The notes beneath the pieces are model-generated. The model was not told the origin of the DNA and searched no databases. It worked only from the letters and a program-made list of their open reading frames with translations. This document shows positions 57,000 through 64,000 of a stretch of 64,000 bases of DNA, in pieces. The stretch spans positions 248,001 through 312,000 of the forward strand of contig NZ_JAMRXH010000003.1 in the NCBI RefSeq assembly GCF_023740735.1. Reading direction: 5' to 3'. Made by a program: the position numbers and the translations under genes. The stretch is from Nocardia sp. CDC159. Its GTDB lineage: Bacteria > Actinomycetota > Actinomycetes > Mycobacteriales > Mycobacteriaceae. Within the stretch, counting starts at the first letter, position 1, and each line of letters opens with the position of its first letter.

Positions 57000-58112
57000 T
57001 CACACCGCCGTCGGCGCGCCCACCGCGAGCAGTCCGTGCGCCCGCGCCACCTCGTCGGAGAACAGCTGTCCCGCATCGGCGGTCAGCCCCTGCGCCAGCC
57101 CGGGATCCTGCGCGCAGGCCGCCCGCCACCCGCGGTCGGCGATGGCCAACACATACGGCAGCGTCGCGTTGGTGAGCGCCACGGTCGAGGTGTGCGGCAC
57201 CGCGCCCGGCATATTCGCCACGCAGTAGAACAGCGAATTCGCCACGGGGAAGGTCGGATCGGCGTGCGTGGTGGGGCGCGAGCTCTCGAAACAGCCGCCC
57301 TGATCGATGGCGATGTCGACCAGCACCGAGCCCGGCCGCATCTTCGCCACCAGCCCGTCGGGCACCAGCCGCGGCGCCCGCGCGCCCGGCACCAGCACCG
57401 CCCCGATCACCAGATCCGCGGCCAGTACCGATCTTTCGACCTCCGCGGCCTGCGAGGCGACGGTGCTCACCCGCCCGCCGAAGCGAATATCCAGCTCGCG
57501 CAACCGAATCGGATTGGTGTCGAGCACGCTCACCCGAGCGCCCATCCCGGCCGCCACACTCGCCGCATTCGATCCGGCCACGCCGCCGCCGAGCACCACC
57601 ACCTCCGCGGGCCGCACCCCGGGCGCCCCGCCGAGCAGGACCCCGGCGCCCCCGGCGGGCGACATCAGGTGATACGCGCCCACCTGAGCGCCCAATTTGC
57701 CCGCGACCTCGCTCATCGGCGCGAGCAGCGGCAGCGAGCCGTCGCGACCGCGAACCGTCTCGTAGGCGATCGCGGTAATGCCCGAGCGCAGGATGGCATC
57801 GGTGCAGTCCCGCGAGGCGGCCAGGTGCAGGAAGGTGAACAGCACCTGTCCGGCGCGCAGGCGCGGATACTCCTCCGCGATCGGCTCCTTCACCTTCAGC
57901 AACAGCTCAGCATCCTGCCAGACGTCGTCGGCCGAACCAACGATGCGCGCCCCCGCCGCGCGATAGTCGTCGTCACCGAATCCGGAGCCGACGCCCGCAC
58001 CGGCCTCGATCAGCACGCGGTGCCCGTGCCGGGCCAGCTCGACGACCCCGGCGGGGGTCAGCGCGATCCGTTCCTCCTGCGGTTTGATCTCCCGCGGCAC
58101 CCCGATTCTCAT
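57000..58112 (-). CDS. ald: Alanine dehydrogenase
   Basis: NAD-dependent reductive amination of pyruvate to L-alanine and its reverse. Begins M-R-I-G-V-P-R-E-I-K-P-x-E-x-R-I-A-L-T-P, with K-V-K-E-P, H-L-A-A-S-R, the nucleotide loop V-V-L-G-G-G-V-A-G-S-N and D-I-A-I-D-Q-G-G-C. 370 aa is normal. It is convergent with the ECF41-type sigma gene, with four bases between, and its upstream spacer carries a long inverted repeat. Confidence 0.95.
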   Translation of the reverse strand: MRIGVPREIKPQEERIALTPAGVVELARHGHRVLIEAGAGVGSGFGDDDYRAAGARIVGSADDVWQDAELLLKVKEPIAEEYPRLRAGQVLFTFLHLAASRDCTDAILRSGITAIAYETVRGRDGSLPLLAPMSEVAGKLGAQVGAYHLMSPAGGAGVLLGGAPGVRPAEVVVLGGGVAGSNAASVAAGMGARVSVLDTNPIRLRELDIRFGGRVSTVASQAAEVERSVLAADLVIGAVLVPGARAPRLVPDGLVAKMRPGSVLVDIAIDQGGCFESSRPTTHADPTFPVANSLFYCVANMPGAVPHTSTVALTNATLPYVLAIADRGWRAACAQDPGLAQGLTADAGQLFSDEVARAHGLLAVGAPTAV

Positions 58113-58167
58113 AGCGCCATCGTCGCCCACCGCAGCGGCGCCCGCCACGATCCGGCGGCGGCGATTC

Positions 58168-58199
58168 GCAAGATGGCAATCAACTGGCAACTATCTTGC
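58168..58199. promoter_or_regulatory. Inverted repeat upstream of ald
   Basis: GCAAGAT (58168-58174) and ATCTTGC (58193-58199), perfect 7-bp arms 18 bases apart, about 60 bases upstream of ald; a related TCTTG-containing stretch lies at about 58955. Candidate operator. Confidence 0.4.
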
Positions 58200-58402
58200 T
58201 GGAATGCTGGACAAGGTGCATAGTTCGTCACGTCATCCATCCGAATCGCCCGCCTGACCGAAATCCGCTTCCATCAAGGCAATTGCGGCAACGGCGCGAC
58301 CGGAACGATCGCCACCGACCCGCTCGGTCCGGATCACCCGTCCGGCCGGTTCGCCCCCGGCCGCCCACCGCGCCATGTTCGACAACAACTAAGTTCTCGG
58401 CC

Positions 58403-58921
58403 ATGAGGATTCAACTGGGTGAGCACGCACCGCGGATCGACGAGAGCGCGTGGATCGCGCCGAGCGCCACCGTGATCGGGCGGGTGACGCTGGGCGAGCA
58501 GGTCGGGATCTGGTACGGCGCGGTGCTGCGCGGCGATATCGAGGACATCTCCGTGGGCGCGCGCAGCAATATCCAGGACGGCTGCGTCCTCCACGCCGAC
58601 CCCGGCTTCCCGCTGACCGTCGGCACCGGAGTCTCGGTGGGACACAACGCGATCCTGCACGGCTGCACGATCGGCGACGATGTGCTGATCGGCATGGGCG
58701 CGACCGTGCTCAACGGCGCGGTGATCGGGTCGGGCAGCCTGATCGCGGCCAATGCGCTCATTCCGGAGAACGCCCGGATTCCGCCGGGCTCGCTGGTCGC
58801 CGGGGTACCGGGCAAGGTGCGCCGGGAATTGGGCGAGGCGGAGCGGGAGCGGATCAAGCTCAACGCCGCGGTCTACGTGCACAGCATCGCCACCCATCGG
58901 GACGACACCAAGCAGCTGTGA
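58403..58921 (+). CDS. Gamma-carbonic anhydrase-family protein, 172 aa
   Basis: Left-handed beta-helix protein built from hexapeptide repeats (V-I-G-R-V-T-L-G, I-G-D-D-V-L-I-G). The three zinc histidines are present: H64 in V-L-H-A-D, H81 in S-V-G-H-N and H86 in L-H-G. So carbonic anhydrase or related activity is plausible; paralogues bind other ligands. ATG 58403 is the natural start (M-R-I-Q-L-G-E-H-A-P-R). It is divergent to ald across 290 bases. Confidence 0.88.
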   Translation: MRIQLGEHAPRIDESAWIAPSATVIGRVTLGEQVGIWYGAVLRGDIEDISVGARSNIQDGCVLHADPGFPLTVGTGVSVGHNAILHGCTIGDDVLIGMGATVLNGAVIGSGSLIAANALIPENARIPPGSLVAGVPGKVRRELGEAERERIKLNAAVYVHSIATHRDDTKQL

Positions 58922-58932
58922 TACAGACCACA

Positions 58933-58948
58933 CTGGTCAGATGACCAG
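58933..58948. promoter_or_regulatory. 16-bp 7-2-7 palindrome, operator candidate
   Basis: CTGGTCA-GA-TGACCAG. TGGT-N6-ACCA is reminiscent of GntR/FadR-type sites. It lies 11 bases behind the carbonic-anhydrase stop and upstream of the 59-aa gene. Confidence 0.5.
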
Positions 58949-59072
58949 GTAGCTGTCTTGTTAGCATTCTGCCAGCGTGACCGGGGTTCGGACCTGCCGC
59001 CGACATGTGCCCGTGCGGCTGGGGCGCGTCCGTTCGTCGGGCTCGCGATGAGGGTGAGCAGGAGGTTTCACG

Positions 59073-59252
59073 GTGTCGCACGAGTCGTCCGGTATGCACC
59101 GGCCGAAGGGGCGGATCAGCGTGGCCGATATCGCCGCACAACCCGGCGGAATCGAGGCCCTGCAGCGCCGGGTGCATGAATTGCGGTCCAGCGGTAGCGA
59201 TTTCGCGGCGAACGCGATCGAATGGGAGATGGCGACGCTGAATCTGCGGTGA
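59073..59252 (+). CDS. Small protein, 59 aa, unknown
   Basis: GTG 59073 is preceded by GGAGG at eight bases, a strong ribosome-binding site, and the frame has clear third-position G/C bias. The product M-S-H-E-S-S-G-M-H-R-P-K-G-R-I-S, then V-A-D-I-A-A-Q-P-G-G-I and a helix E-A-L-Q-R-R-V-H-E-L-R, is amphipathic and has no cysteine. It stands between the carbonic anhydrase and TetR genes. Function is not recognised. Confidence 0.65.
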   Translation: MSHESSGMHRPKGRISVADIAAQPGGIEALQRRVHELRSSGSDFAANAIEWEMATLNLR

Positions 59253-59360
59253 GCGATAGGGGGTGTCGGGCGCGGCGGCTCCGGGCAGCGCGATCGGATG
59301 AGATAATGATTGTCCGCCTTCCGCATCGACGCGGGTGTCCGCCAGACGACTGGAGATTCG

Positions 59361-59981
59361 ATGCCCACCGTTCCCCCCATCCTCGCGCGCATTCTGGAGA
59401 AGCCGCGCTCCGACGGCGAACAACTGCTGGAGAGCGCCCTGTCCGCATTCCTCGACTTCGGCATCAAGCGCACGAGCATGGGCGAGATCGCCCGCCGCGC
59501 CGGGATCAGCCCGGCCACCCTGTATCGGCGATTCGAATCGAAGAACGACCTGGTCGAGGCGGTGGGCGTGCGGGAGGCACAGCTGTTCGTCGCCGAGATC
59601 GAGGAGCGGGTCGGCACCATCGCCGAGGGTGAGGACCAGCTGGTCGAGGTGTTCGTCGCCTTCATCACGCTGCTGGCCCGCAACGAGCTGCTGCAGCGGC
59701 TGTTGCGCACCGAACCCGATATGATCCTGCCCCGTCTGACCATCGAGGCCGGTCCCATCCTGGCCGTCGGCCGCGCCTACCTCGCCGACAAGCTGCGCGG
59801 GCTGCAGAAGGCCGATGCCGAGCTGGACTTCGACGCCGATCTGGTCGCCGAGATCATGGCCCGCCTGGCGCAATCGCTCGCCCTGACCCCCGACGGCCTG
59901 ATCCCGCTCGGCGACGAGGGCGCCGCGCGCGAATTCGCCCGCCGCACCCTGCTGCCCATGGTCAACTCCCAGCGCCGCTGA
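59361..59981 (+). CDS. TetR-family transcriptional regulator, 206 aa
   Basis: Helix-turn-helix at about residues 39-58 (M-G-E-I-A-R-R-A-G-I-S-P-A-T-L-Y-R-R-F) and a helical effector domain. ATG 59361 with TGGAG six bases before. Convergent with the DNA methyltransferase gene, three bases between stops. Its target may be the upstream small genes or a distant operon; no strong symmetric site is seen right before it. Confidence 0.88.
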   Translation: MPTVPPILARILEKPRSDGEQLLESALSAFLDFGIKRTSMGEIARRAGISPATLYRRFESKNDLVEAVGVREAQLFVAEIEERVGTIAEGEDQLVEVFVAFITLLARNELLQRLLRTEPDMILPRLTIEAGPILAVGRAYLADKLRGLQKADAELDFDADLVAEIMARLAQSLALTPDGLIPLGDEGAAREFARRTLLPMVNSQRR

Positions 59982-59984
59982 GCG

Positions 59985-61688
59985 TCACGGCCCCGACAGC
60001 GACCCGATACCGAAGGCGGCGGCCACGCGCTCGTCGAGTTCCCCGGCGTCGAGGTCGCGGCCGTCGACCAGCCCGCGCACCAGCTCGGCCAGCGCGCGGG
60101 CGGAGCTGGTGTGCGGATCGGGCAGCGGCAGGCGAGCGACGTACTGGGTGATCCAGCGCCGCCTGCCCGCATACAGCCGGTTGCCGCAGACCGCATCGTA
60201 GAACCGCAGGCCCAGCGTCGAATTGGCCACGCCCATCATGAGGTGGGCCAGGGTGTCGGAGCCGAGGTCGGGCACCGAGATCCAGTAGCAGTCGCCATTG
60301 ACGATGGCGCCGCTGCGATCGAGGGCGAAGCGCGGCCGGACGCTGATATCGGGGAAGACCACCTTCGGCGACTTCCACAGCTGCGGTCGCTGCGGCACCC
60401 AGATCTCGAACCACTCGCGCCCACTCGCGGTCAGATAGTTCCGCGCGGCCAGCGCATCCTTGTGCTCGGCCAGATAGGCCGCGGCGCCGGGAAATAGGGC
60501 CAGATCCACCGGTGTGCGACGCGGCCGCGTCACATCGTAGGGATACAGCACCCGCGTATCGCGCATCCGCTCCACCCGCCACGCCGCCATATCGTGGTGG
60601 GTGAGCAGATCGAACAGCAATTCCCGCTCCGGCCGGGGCTCCCGCTCGTCCCAGCGATCGGAGATGAACACTCGATCCGCGGTCGTCTTGATCCCCACCC
60701 GGATTCGCGCCAACTCCCCGAACGTGCGCCAGGTGCCCCGCCCGACCCGCCCCAGCCAGGCATCGGTCCCCGGCCGCGACATGCGCCAGGGGACCGAGTA
60801 ATCGATCGACGGCGCGGCGCGGCCGGTCTCGAGGGTGCCGACCTCGATCGCGATCCGACGCCCGAAGTGGTCGACGACGCAATCACCGGAGTGGGTCAGC
60901 GCGGCGAACAGGTCCATACCGGAATCCGTTGCCGCCCCGTCGATCTCGTACGCCGACACATACCGGCACCGCGCCGGGCGGACGCCGCGGACCGCGATGG
61001 TGATCGCGGGCAGCACCGCGGCGTCGAACAGCTTGGTATCGCCCAGGTCGTACAGCTCCACCGGCGACAGCTCCGAACACAGCAGCTCCCGCAGATTCGC
61101 CCCCGCCTTGGTGGACAGAAACCGGTTGGCGCACAACAACCCCAGCACGCCCCCGGGCCGCAGCAACCGCGGCATGCTCGCCACGAACGGGTGGGTCAGA
61201 TCGATCCGCCCCTGCAATCCGAAACGCCTGCTGAGCAGCCGCGCCGTCTCACCCCCGAGCTGCTGGGTCCGTACATAGGGCGGATTCGTGATGACGGCGT
61301 CGAATCCCGCATCGGCTAGATCCGTTGCCGCCGAGAGGAAATCACCGACCCGCCACTCGATGCCCGGCTCCCGTGCCGCGGCCGCCCGCACCGCGCTCTC
61401 GTCCAGGTCGTATCCCACCAACCGCATCCGCGCCCCCGGAAACCGCCGCGTCAGCACCCGCCGCGCCGCCACCAACAACTCCCCGTCCCCACAGGCCGGA
61501 TCCAAGATCCGTAACTCCCCGCCGCCCCACCCGCCCGCCAGATTCTCGACCAACCGCTCCGCCAGAAATCCCGCCAACCGCTCCGGCGTGTAGTGCCGAC
61601 CGTGCCGCTTGCGCGCCCCCGCCCCGTCGGGCCTGTCGACCCGCCGGTCATCCGATGCCTGCGCGCCACAGCCATCCACACCCGGCAT
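59985..61688 (-). CDS. Orphan Eco57I/TaqI-like N6-adenine DNA methyltransferase, 567 aa
   Basis: Class I SAM-dependent DNA methyltransferase. Motif X-like H-Y-T-P-E-R (about 34-39), motif I D-P-A-C-G-D-G-E (63-70), motif IV N-P-P-Y (135-138, adenine methylation). The C-terminal half (about 300-567) looks like a TaqI-type target-recognition region. No restriction endonuclease gene is adjacent, so it is an orphan, either a solitary regulator/defence enzyme or one part of a bifunctional type II system whose nuclease is not visible. ATG 61688 is chosen; an earlier TTG would add 12 residues. Confidence 0.83.
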   Translation of the reverse strand: MPGVDGCGAQASDDRRVDRPDGAGARKRHGRHYTPERLAGFLAERLVENLAGGWGGGELRILDPACGDGELLVAARRVLTRRFPGARMRLVGYDLDESAVRAAAAREPGIEWRVGDFLSAATDLADAGFDAVITNPPYVRTQQLGGETARLLSRRFGLQGRIDLTHPFVASMPRLLRPGGVLGLLCANRFLSTKAGANLRELLCSELSPVELYDLGDTKLFDAAVLPAITIAVRGVRPARCRYVSAYEIDGAATDSGMDLFAALTHSGDCVVDHFGRRIAIEVGTLETGRAAPSIDYSVPWRMSRPGTDAWLGRVGRGTWRTFGELARIRVGIKTTADRVFISDRWDEREPRPERELLFDLLTHHDMAAWRVERMRDTRVLYPYDVTRPRRTPVDLALFPGAAAYLAEHKDALAARNYLTASGREWFEIWVPQRPQLWKSPKVVFPDISVRPRFALDRSGAIVNGDCYWISVPDLGSDTLAHLMMGVANSTLGLRFYDAVCGNRLYAGRRRWITQYVARLPLPDPHTSSARALAELVRGLVDGRDLDAGELDERVAAAFGIGSLSGP

Positions 61689-61770
61689 TCTGCCCCGCGA
61701 TCGCACCCCTCGCCCGCACAACAAGCCGACCCGTCCGTCCTAATCTAGCTGGACAAACGCCCACTTGGGC

Positions 61771-62571
61771 TCAGTCCGGCGCGAAGATCCGCACCATCGC
61801 GACCCGTCTACCGCCCGAGGCGACCTCGAGTTCGGCAACCCCGCGCCCCGCCGTGCTCTCGACGGTCGCGGTGACGAATCGCCCCGCCGAAATCGGTTTA
61901 CCGATACGCACTCCCGCCGCCCGCGCGACGAATTCCTCCGGGGTGATCGCGTTTCCGACGGGCCACTCGACAACCGCTCCGGGCGACAGGCCATTTCGAA
62001 CAGCGCCGACGCTGCCCCGCCCCGCCGCCGCCAGCACATCCGTCGCCAGCCGCTTCCCCGCCGCACTCACCCGCACGAATCCGCGCGCGAAACCCACCGT
62101 GCCGCCGATCCCCTGATTCCCGACCAGCCGCGGCCCCAGCGTCGCGGCCGCGCGGAGTCCGGGCAGGCCCGAGGCCAGCAGCTGGCCGACCATCACCGGA
62201 AGCTCCCAATGCGCGCGCAGCTCAGCGATTTCCAATGTCTCCGCCGACCGGACGAGGTCGTAGCGCAAATGCATGGGCACCCGCAGCGCCACCCCCGCCA
62301 TGGTGATCTCGATGGCCAGATCGCGAAAGACGCTCATCCCGCAGACCACATCGTGCTCGACATCGAACACGATCGAGTTCGGCGCGATGAAGGTGTCGTA
62401 GAAGCGTTCGATGGCGGCGGTGCCCACATGCGGGCGCGAGCCCACCGGATCCTCGATGCGGCCGTCGCGGGTGAACAGCCCCACCCAGCCAGTGCGATCG
62501 TGCGCGGCGACCGCCCGGGGCGACTGCTCGACGGCCGCCAGCAATTCGGCCTCGGATGCGGTGGCGGACAT
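61771..62571 (-). CDS. NTF2/SnoaL-like (ketosteroid-isomerase-fold) protein, 266 aa
   Basis: The N-terminal ~125 residues have the NTF2 fold: F-T-R-D-G-R-I-E-D-P-V-G-S-R-P-H-V-G, then F-D-V-E-H-D-V-V and L-R-Y-D. A Val/Gly-rich second half is of unclear fold and could be a lipid or steroid-binding extension. It is upstream of nothing obvious; the SDR at 62647 is on the same strand, 75 bases before, so an SDR/NTF2 pair is likely one unit. Family members often act on steroid-like substrates; this is inference. Confidence 0.7.
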   Translation of the reverse strand: MSATASEAELLAAVEQSPRAVAAHDRTGWVGLFTRDGRIEDPVGSRPHVGTAAIERFYDTFIAPNSIVFDVEHDVVCGMSVFRDLAIEITMAGVALRVPMHLRYDLVRSAETLEIAELRAHWELPVMVGQLLASGLPGLRAAATLGPRLVGNQGIGGTVGFARGFVRVSAAGKRLATDVLAAAGRGSVGAVRNGLSPGAVVEWPVGNAITPEEFVARAAGVRIGKPISAGRFVTATVESTAGRGVAELEVASGGRRVAMVRIFAPD

Positions 62572-62646
62572 GGCTTCCTTCCCGCGGACAACGGTGTCGC
62601 GGGACCAATCTATAACCTGTTCCAGTCGGAGGGAAGGGCCTCGAAC

Positions 62647-63402
62647 TCAGCGCGGAGCCATGCGAATGGCCCCGTCGAGCCGGATGACCTCGCCGTTGAG
62701 CATCGGATTTTCGACGATGTGCGCCACCAGCGCCGCGTATTCCGCGGGCGCTCCCAGCCGCTTGGGATGGGGCACCTGCTCCTCCAGCGAGGCCTTGGCC
62801 TCCGGCGGCAGGGCGGCCAGCAGCGGGGTGTCGAACATGCCGGGGGCGATGGTGACCACCCGGATCAGGTGGTCGGCCAGATCGCGGGCCAGGGGCAGGG
62901 TCATCCCCGCGATGCCCGCCTTGGATGCCGAATAGGCGGCCTGGCCGATCTGACCGTCGAAGGCCGCCACCGACGCGGTATTCACGATCACCCCGCGCTC
63001 GCCCTCGATCGGCTCCGCCCGGCTGATCCGCTGCGCCCCCAACCGCAGCACATTGAACGTCCCGATCAGATTCACCTCGACGACCAACCCGAACGCGTGC
63101 AGCGGCAGCACCCGCTCCCCGGTGAGCACCCGGCCGGGCAGCCCGATTCCCGCGCAGTTCACCACGACCCGCACGTCCCCGAGCTGGTCCGCGGCCTCGA
63201 AGGCGGCCTCGACCTCGTCCTCGTCGGTCACATCCGCGGGCGCGAAGACGGTCCCGATCTCGGCGGCGACCTGTTTACCCTCGGAGTCCGGCAGATCCAC
63301 CACGACCACCCGGGCCCCCTCGGCCACCAACCGCCGCACGGTGGCCAACCCGAGCCCCGACGCGCCCCCGGTCACCACGGCCACACTGTCCCGAACCCGC
63401 AT
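62647..63402 (-). CDS. Short-chain dehydrogenase (HSD10/3-hydroxyacyl-CoA dehydrogenase type II-like), 251 aa
   Basis: Classical [11 protein letters not shown] (about 11-18), N-C-A-G-I-G (about 82-87), S in N-T-A-S-V-A, Y-S-A-S-K (about 155-159). The D-V-T-D segment and the [15 protein letters not shown] end are typical of HSD10/type II enzymes that oxidise hydroxyacyl-CoA or steroids. ATG 63402 with GAAGAGAG upstream. Probably co-transcribed with the NTF2-like gene. Confidence 0.88.
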   Translation of the reverse strand: MRVRDSVAVVTGGASGLGLATVRRLVAEGARVVVVDLPDSEGKQVAAEIGTVFAPADVTDEDEVEAAFEAADQLGDVRVVVNCAGIGLPGRVLTGERVLPLHAFGLVVEVNLIGTFNVLRLGAQRISRAEPIEGERGVIVNTASVAAFDGQIGQAAYSASKAGIAGMTLPLARDLADHLIRVVTIAPGMFDTPLLAALPPEAKASLEEQVPHPKRLGAPAEYAALVAHIVENPMLNGEVIRLDGAIRMAPR

Positions 63403-63542
63403 CGCTCGCACTCTCTTCACTCGTCGGCAATCCGGGCCATTACAGCAGAGATCACCACCTTCAACAAGATGCCTTTTTCAGAACTAGATTCCTTGTCGTC
63501 GACCGCGATCACCCGCGAACCGTGGTCTCGTACCGTGAACCC

Positions 63543-64000
63543 ATGAGCGAACGCGTGGTGATCATCGGCGCCGATGCGGCGGGCATGTCGGCGGCATCGC
63601 AGGCCCGGCGACTGAAGGGCGCCGACGAGCTCGAGATCGTGGTGTTCGAGCGGGGACATTTCACCTCCTACTCGGCCTGCGGCGTCCCCTACTGGGTGGG
63701 TGGTCAGGTCGCCGATCGCGACGACCTCATCGCCCGCACGCCCGAGGAGCATCGCGCCCGCGATATCGATCTGCGTTTGCGCACCGAGATCGTCGAGATC
63801 GATGTGCCCGGCACCCGGGTGCGCGCCCGGGATTTGGCGAGCGGCGCCGAAACCTGGTGGGACTACGACAAACTCGTCATCGCCACCGGCGCGACCCCGA
63901 TCCGCCCGCCGCTGCCGGGCATCGACGCCGCCGGGGTGCACGGCGTGCAGACCCTCGACGACGGGCAGGCCCTGATCGATACCCTGGCGGCCGACCGCGG
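63543..64000 (+). CDS. FAD-dependent CoA-disulfide reductase-like protein, N-terminal part
   Basis: The gene runs off the right edge; 152 residues are visible. FAD-binding G-A-D-A-A-G-M-S-A-A-S-Q-A near the N-terminus, then the redox-centre motif S-A-C-G-V-P-Y-W (Cys about residue 46) and L-V-I-A-T-G-A-T-P-I-R-P. The single-Cys S-x-C-G-x-P-Y is typical of CoA-disulfide reductases and related NADH oxidases. The C-terminal NAD and dimer domains are outside the window. Confidence 0.88.
   Translation, partial: MSERVVIIGADAAGMSAASQARRLKGADELEIVVFERGHFTSYSACGVPYWVGGQVADRDDLIARTPEEHRARDIDLRLRTEIVEIDVPGTRVRARDLASGAETWWDYDKLVIATGATPIRPPLPGIDAAGVHGVQTLDDGQALIDTLAADR

Overview
The window is high-GC DNA whose reading frames have strongly G/C-biased third positions. 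It comes from a mycolic-acid-type actinobacterium, most likely Nocardia or a close relative. The best evidence is gene order: from about 25.5 kb to 55.9 kb the backbone follows Mycobacterium tuberculosis Rv2221c to Rv2236c (glnE, glnA2, CaeA/Hip1-type protease, panB, CHAD protein, rnpB, RNase H-phosphatase fusion, zinc-ribbon protein, Nif3-like protein, cobC, ptpA, SURF1, cobD). Accessory genes interrupt this backbone. No tRNA, CRISPR array, insertion sequence or phage gene was recognised. The genus is an inference; the synteny rests on recalled gene order and protein resemblance, not on a search.

Region by region. 0-12.8 kb: the tail of a tyrosine phosphatase, then accessory metabolic and regulatory genes: an SDR, a YCII/ECF42-type sigma pair, a Crp-like regulator, a quinone oxidoreductase, an MpaB-type oxygenase, a secreted CocE-type hydrolase coupled to an M20 peptidase, a monoacylglycerol-lipase-like hydrolase, and a DUF2334 deacetylase coupled to a GT4 glycosyltransferase. 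12.8-25.2 kb: a GNAT enzyme, two transporters, an esterase controlled by a divergent TetR with two matching operators, a luciferase-like monooxygenase, a ferritin-like protein, a TetR facing a SigA/SigB-like sigma factor that seems to be read from a leaderless mRNA, a membrane Ser/Thr kinase of planctomycete-like architecture with a DFN instead of DFG motif, and a DUF2156 membrane protein.

25.5-38.8 kb: nitrogen control (glnE, glnA2), a secreted tripeptidase-like lipoprotein, panB, an archaeal/eukaryotic-type prolyl-tRNA synthetase, a lipoprotein-Pip-CHAD operon, a DUF4436 protein and an RNB ribonuclease. 38.8-48.4 kb: an accessory island around rnpB with small secreted proteins, a 31-codon gene with its own terminator, a slipin, an APH(3'')-like streptomycin kinase, a DUF4239 protein with a Gly/Ser/Pro-rich surface protein, a lectin-like secreted protein and a tandem 44/45-bp repeat. 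48.4-56 kb: the conserved RNase H / zinc ribbon / Nif3 / cobC cluster, ptpA-SURF1 and cobD. 56-64 kb: an ECF41-type sigma factor, ald, a gamma-carbonic anhydrase, a 59-aa protein, a TetR, an orphan Eco57I-type DNA methyltransferase, an NTF2-like/SDR pair and the start of a CoA-disulfide-reductase-like flavoprotein.

Many neighbours overlap by 1-4 bases (YCII/sigma, CocE/M20, DUF2334/GT4, lipoprotein/Pip/CHAD, zinc ribbon/RNase H, ptpA/SURF1), which indicates translational coupling. The parts that look least described are the sigma-kinase neighbourhood at 19.9-25.2 kb, the small genes and structured DNA at 39.1-39.9 kb, the 44/45-bp repeat at 46.6 kb, and several paired operators that can be read directly.
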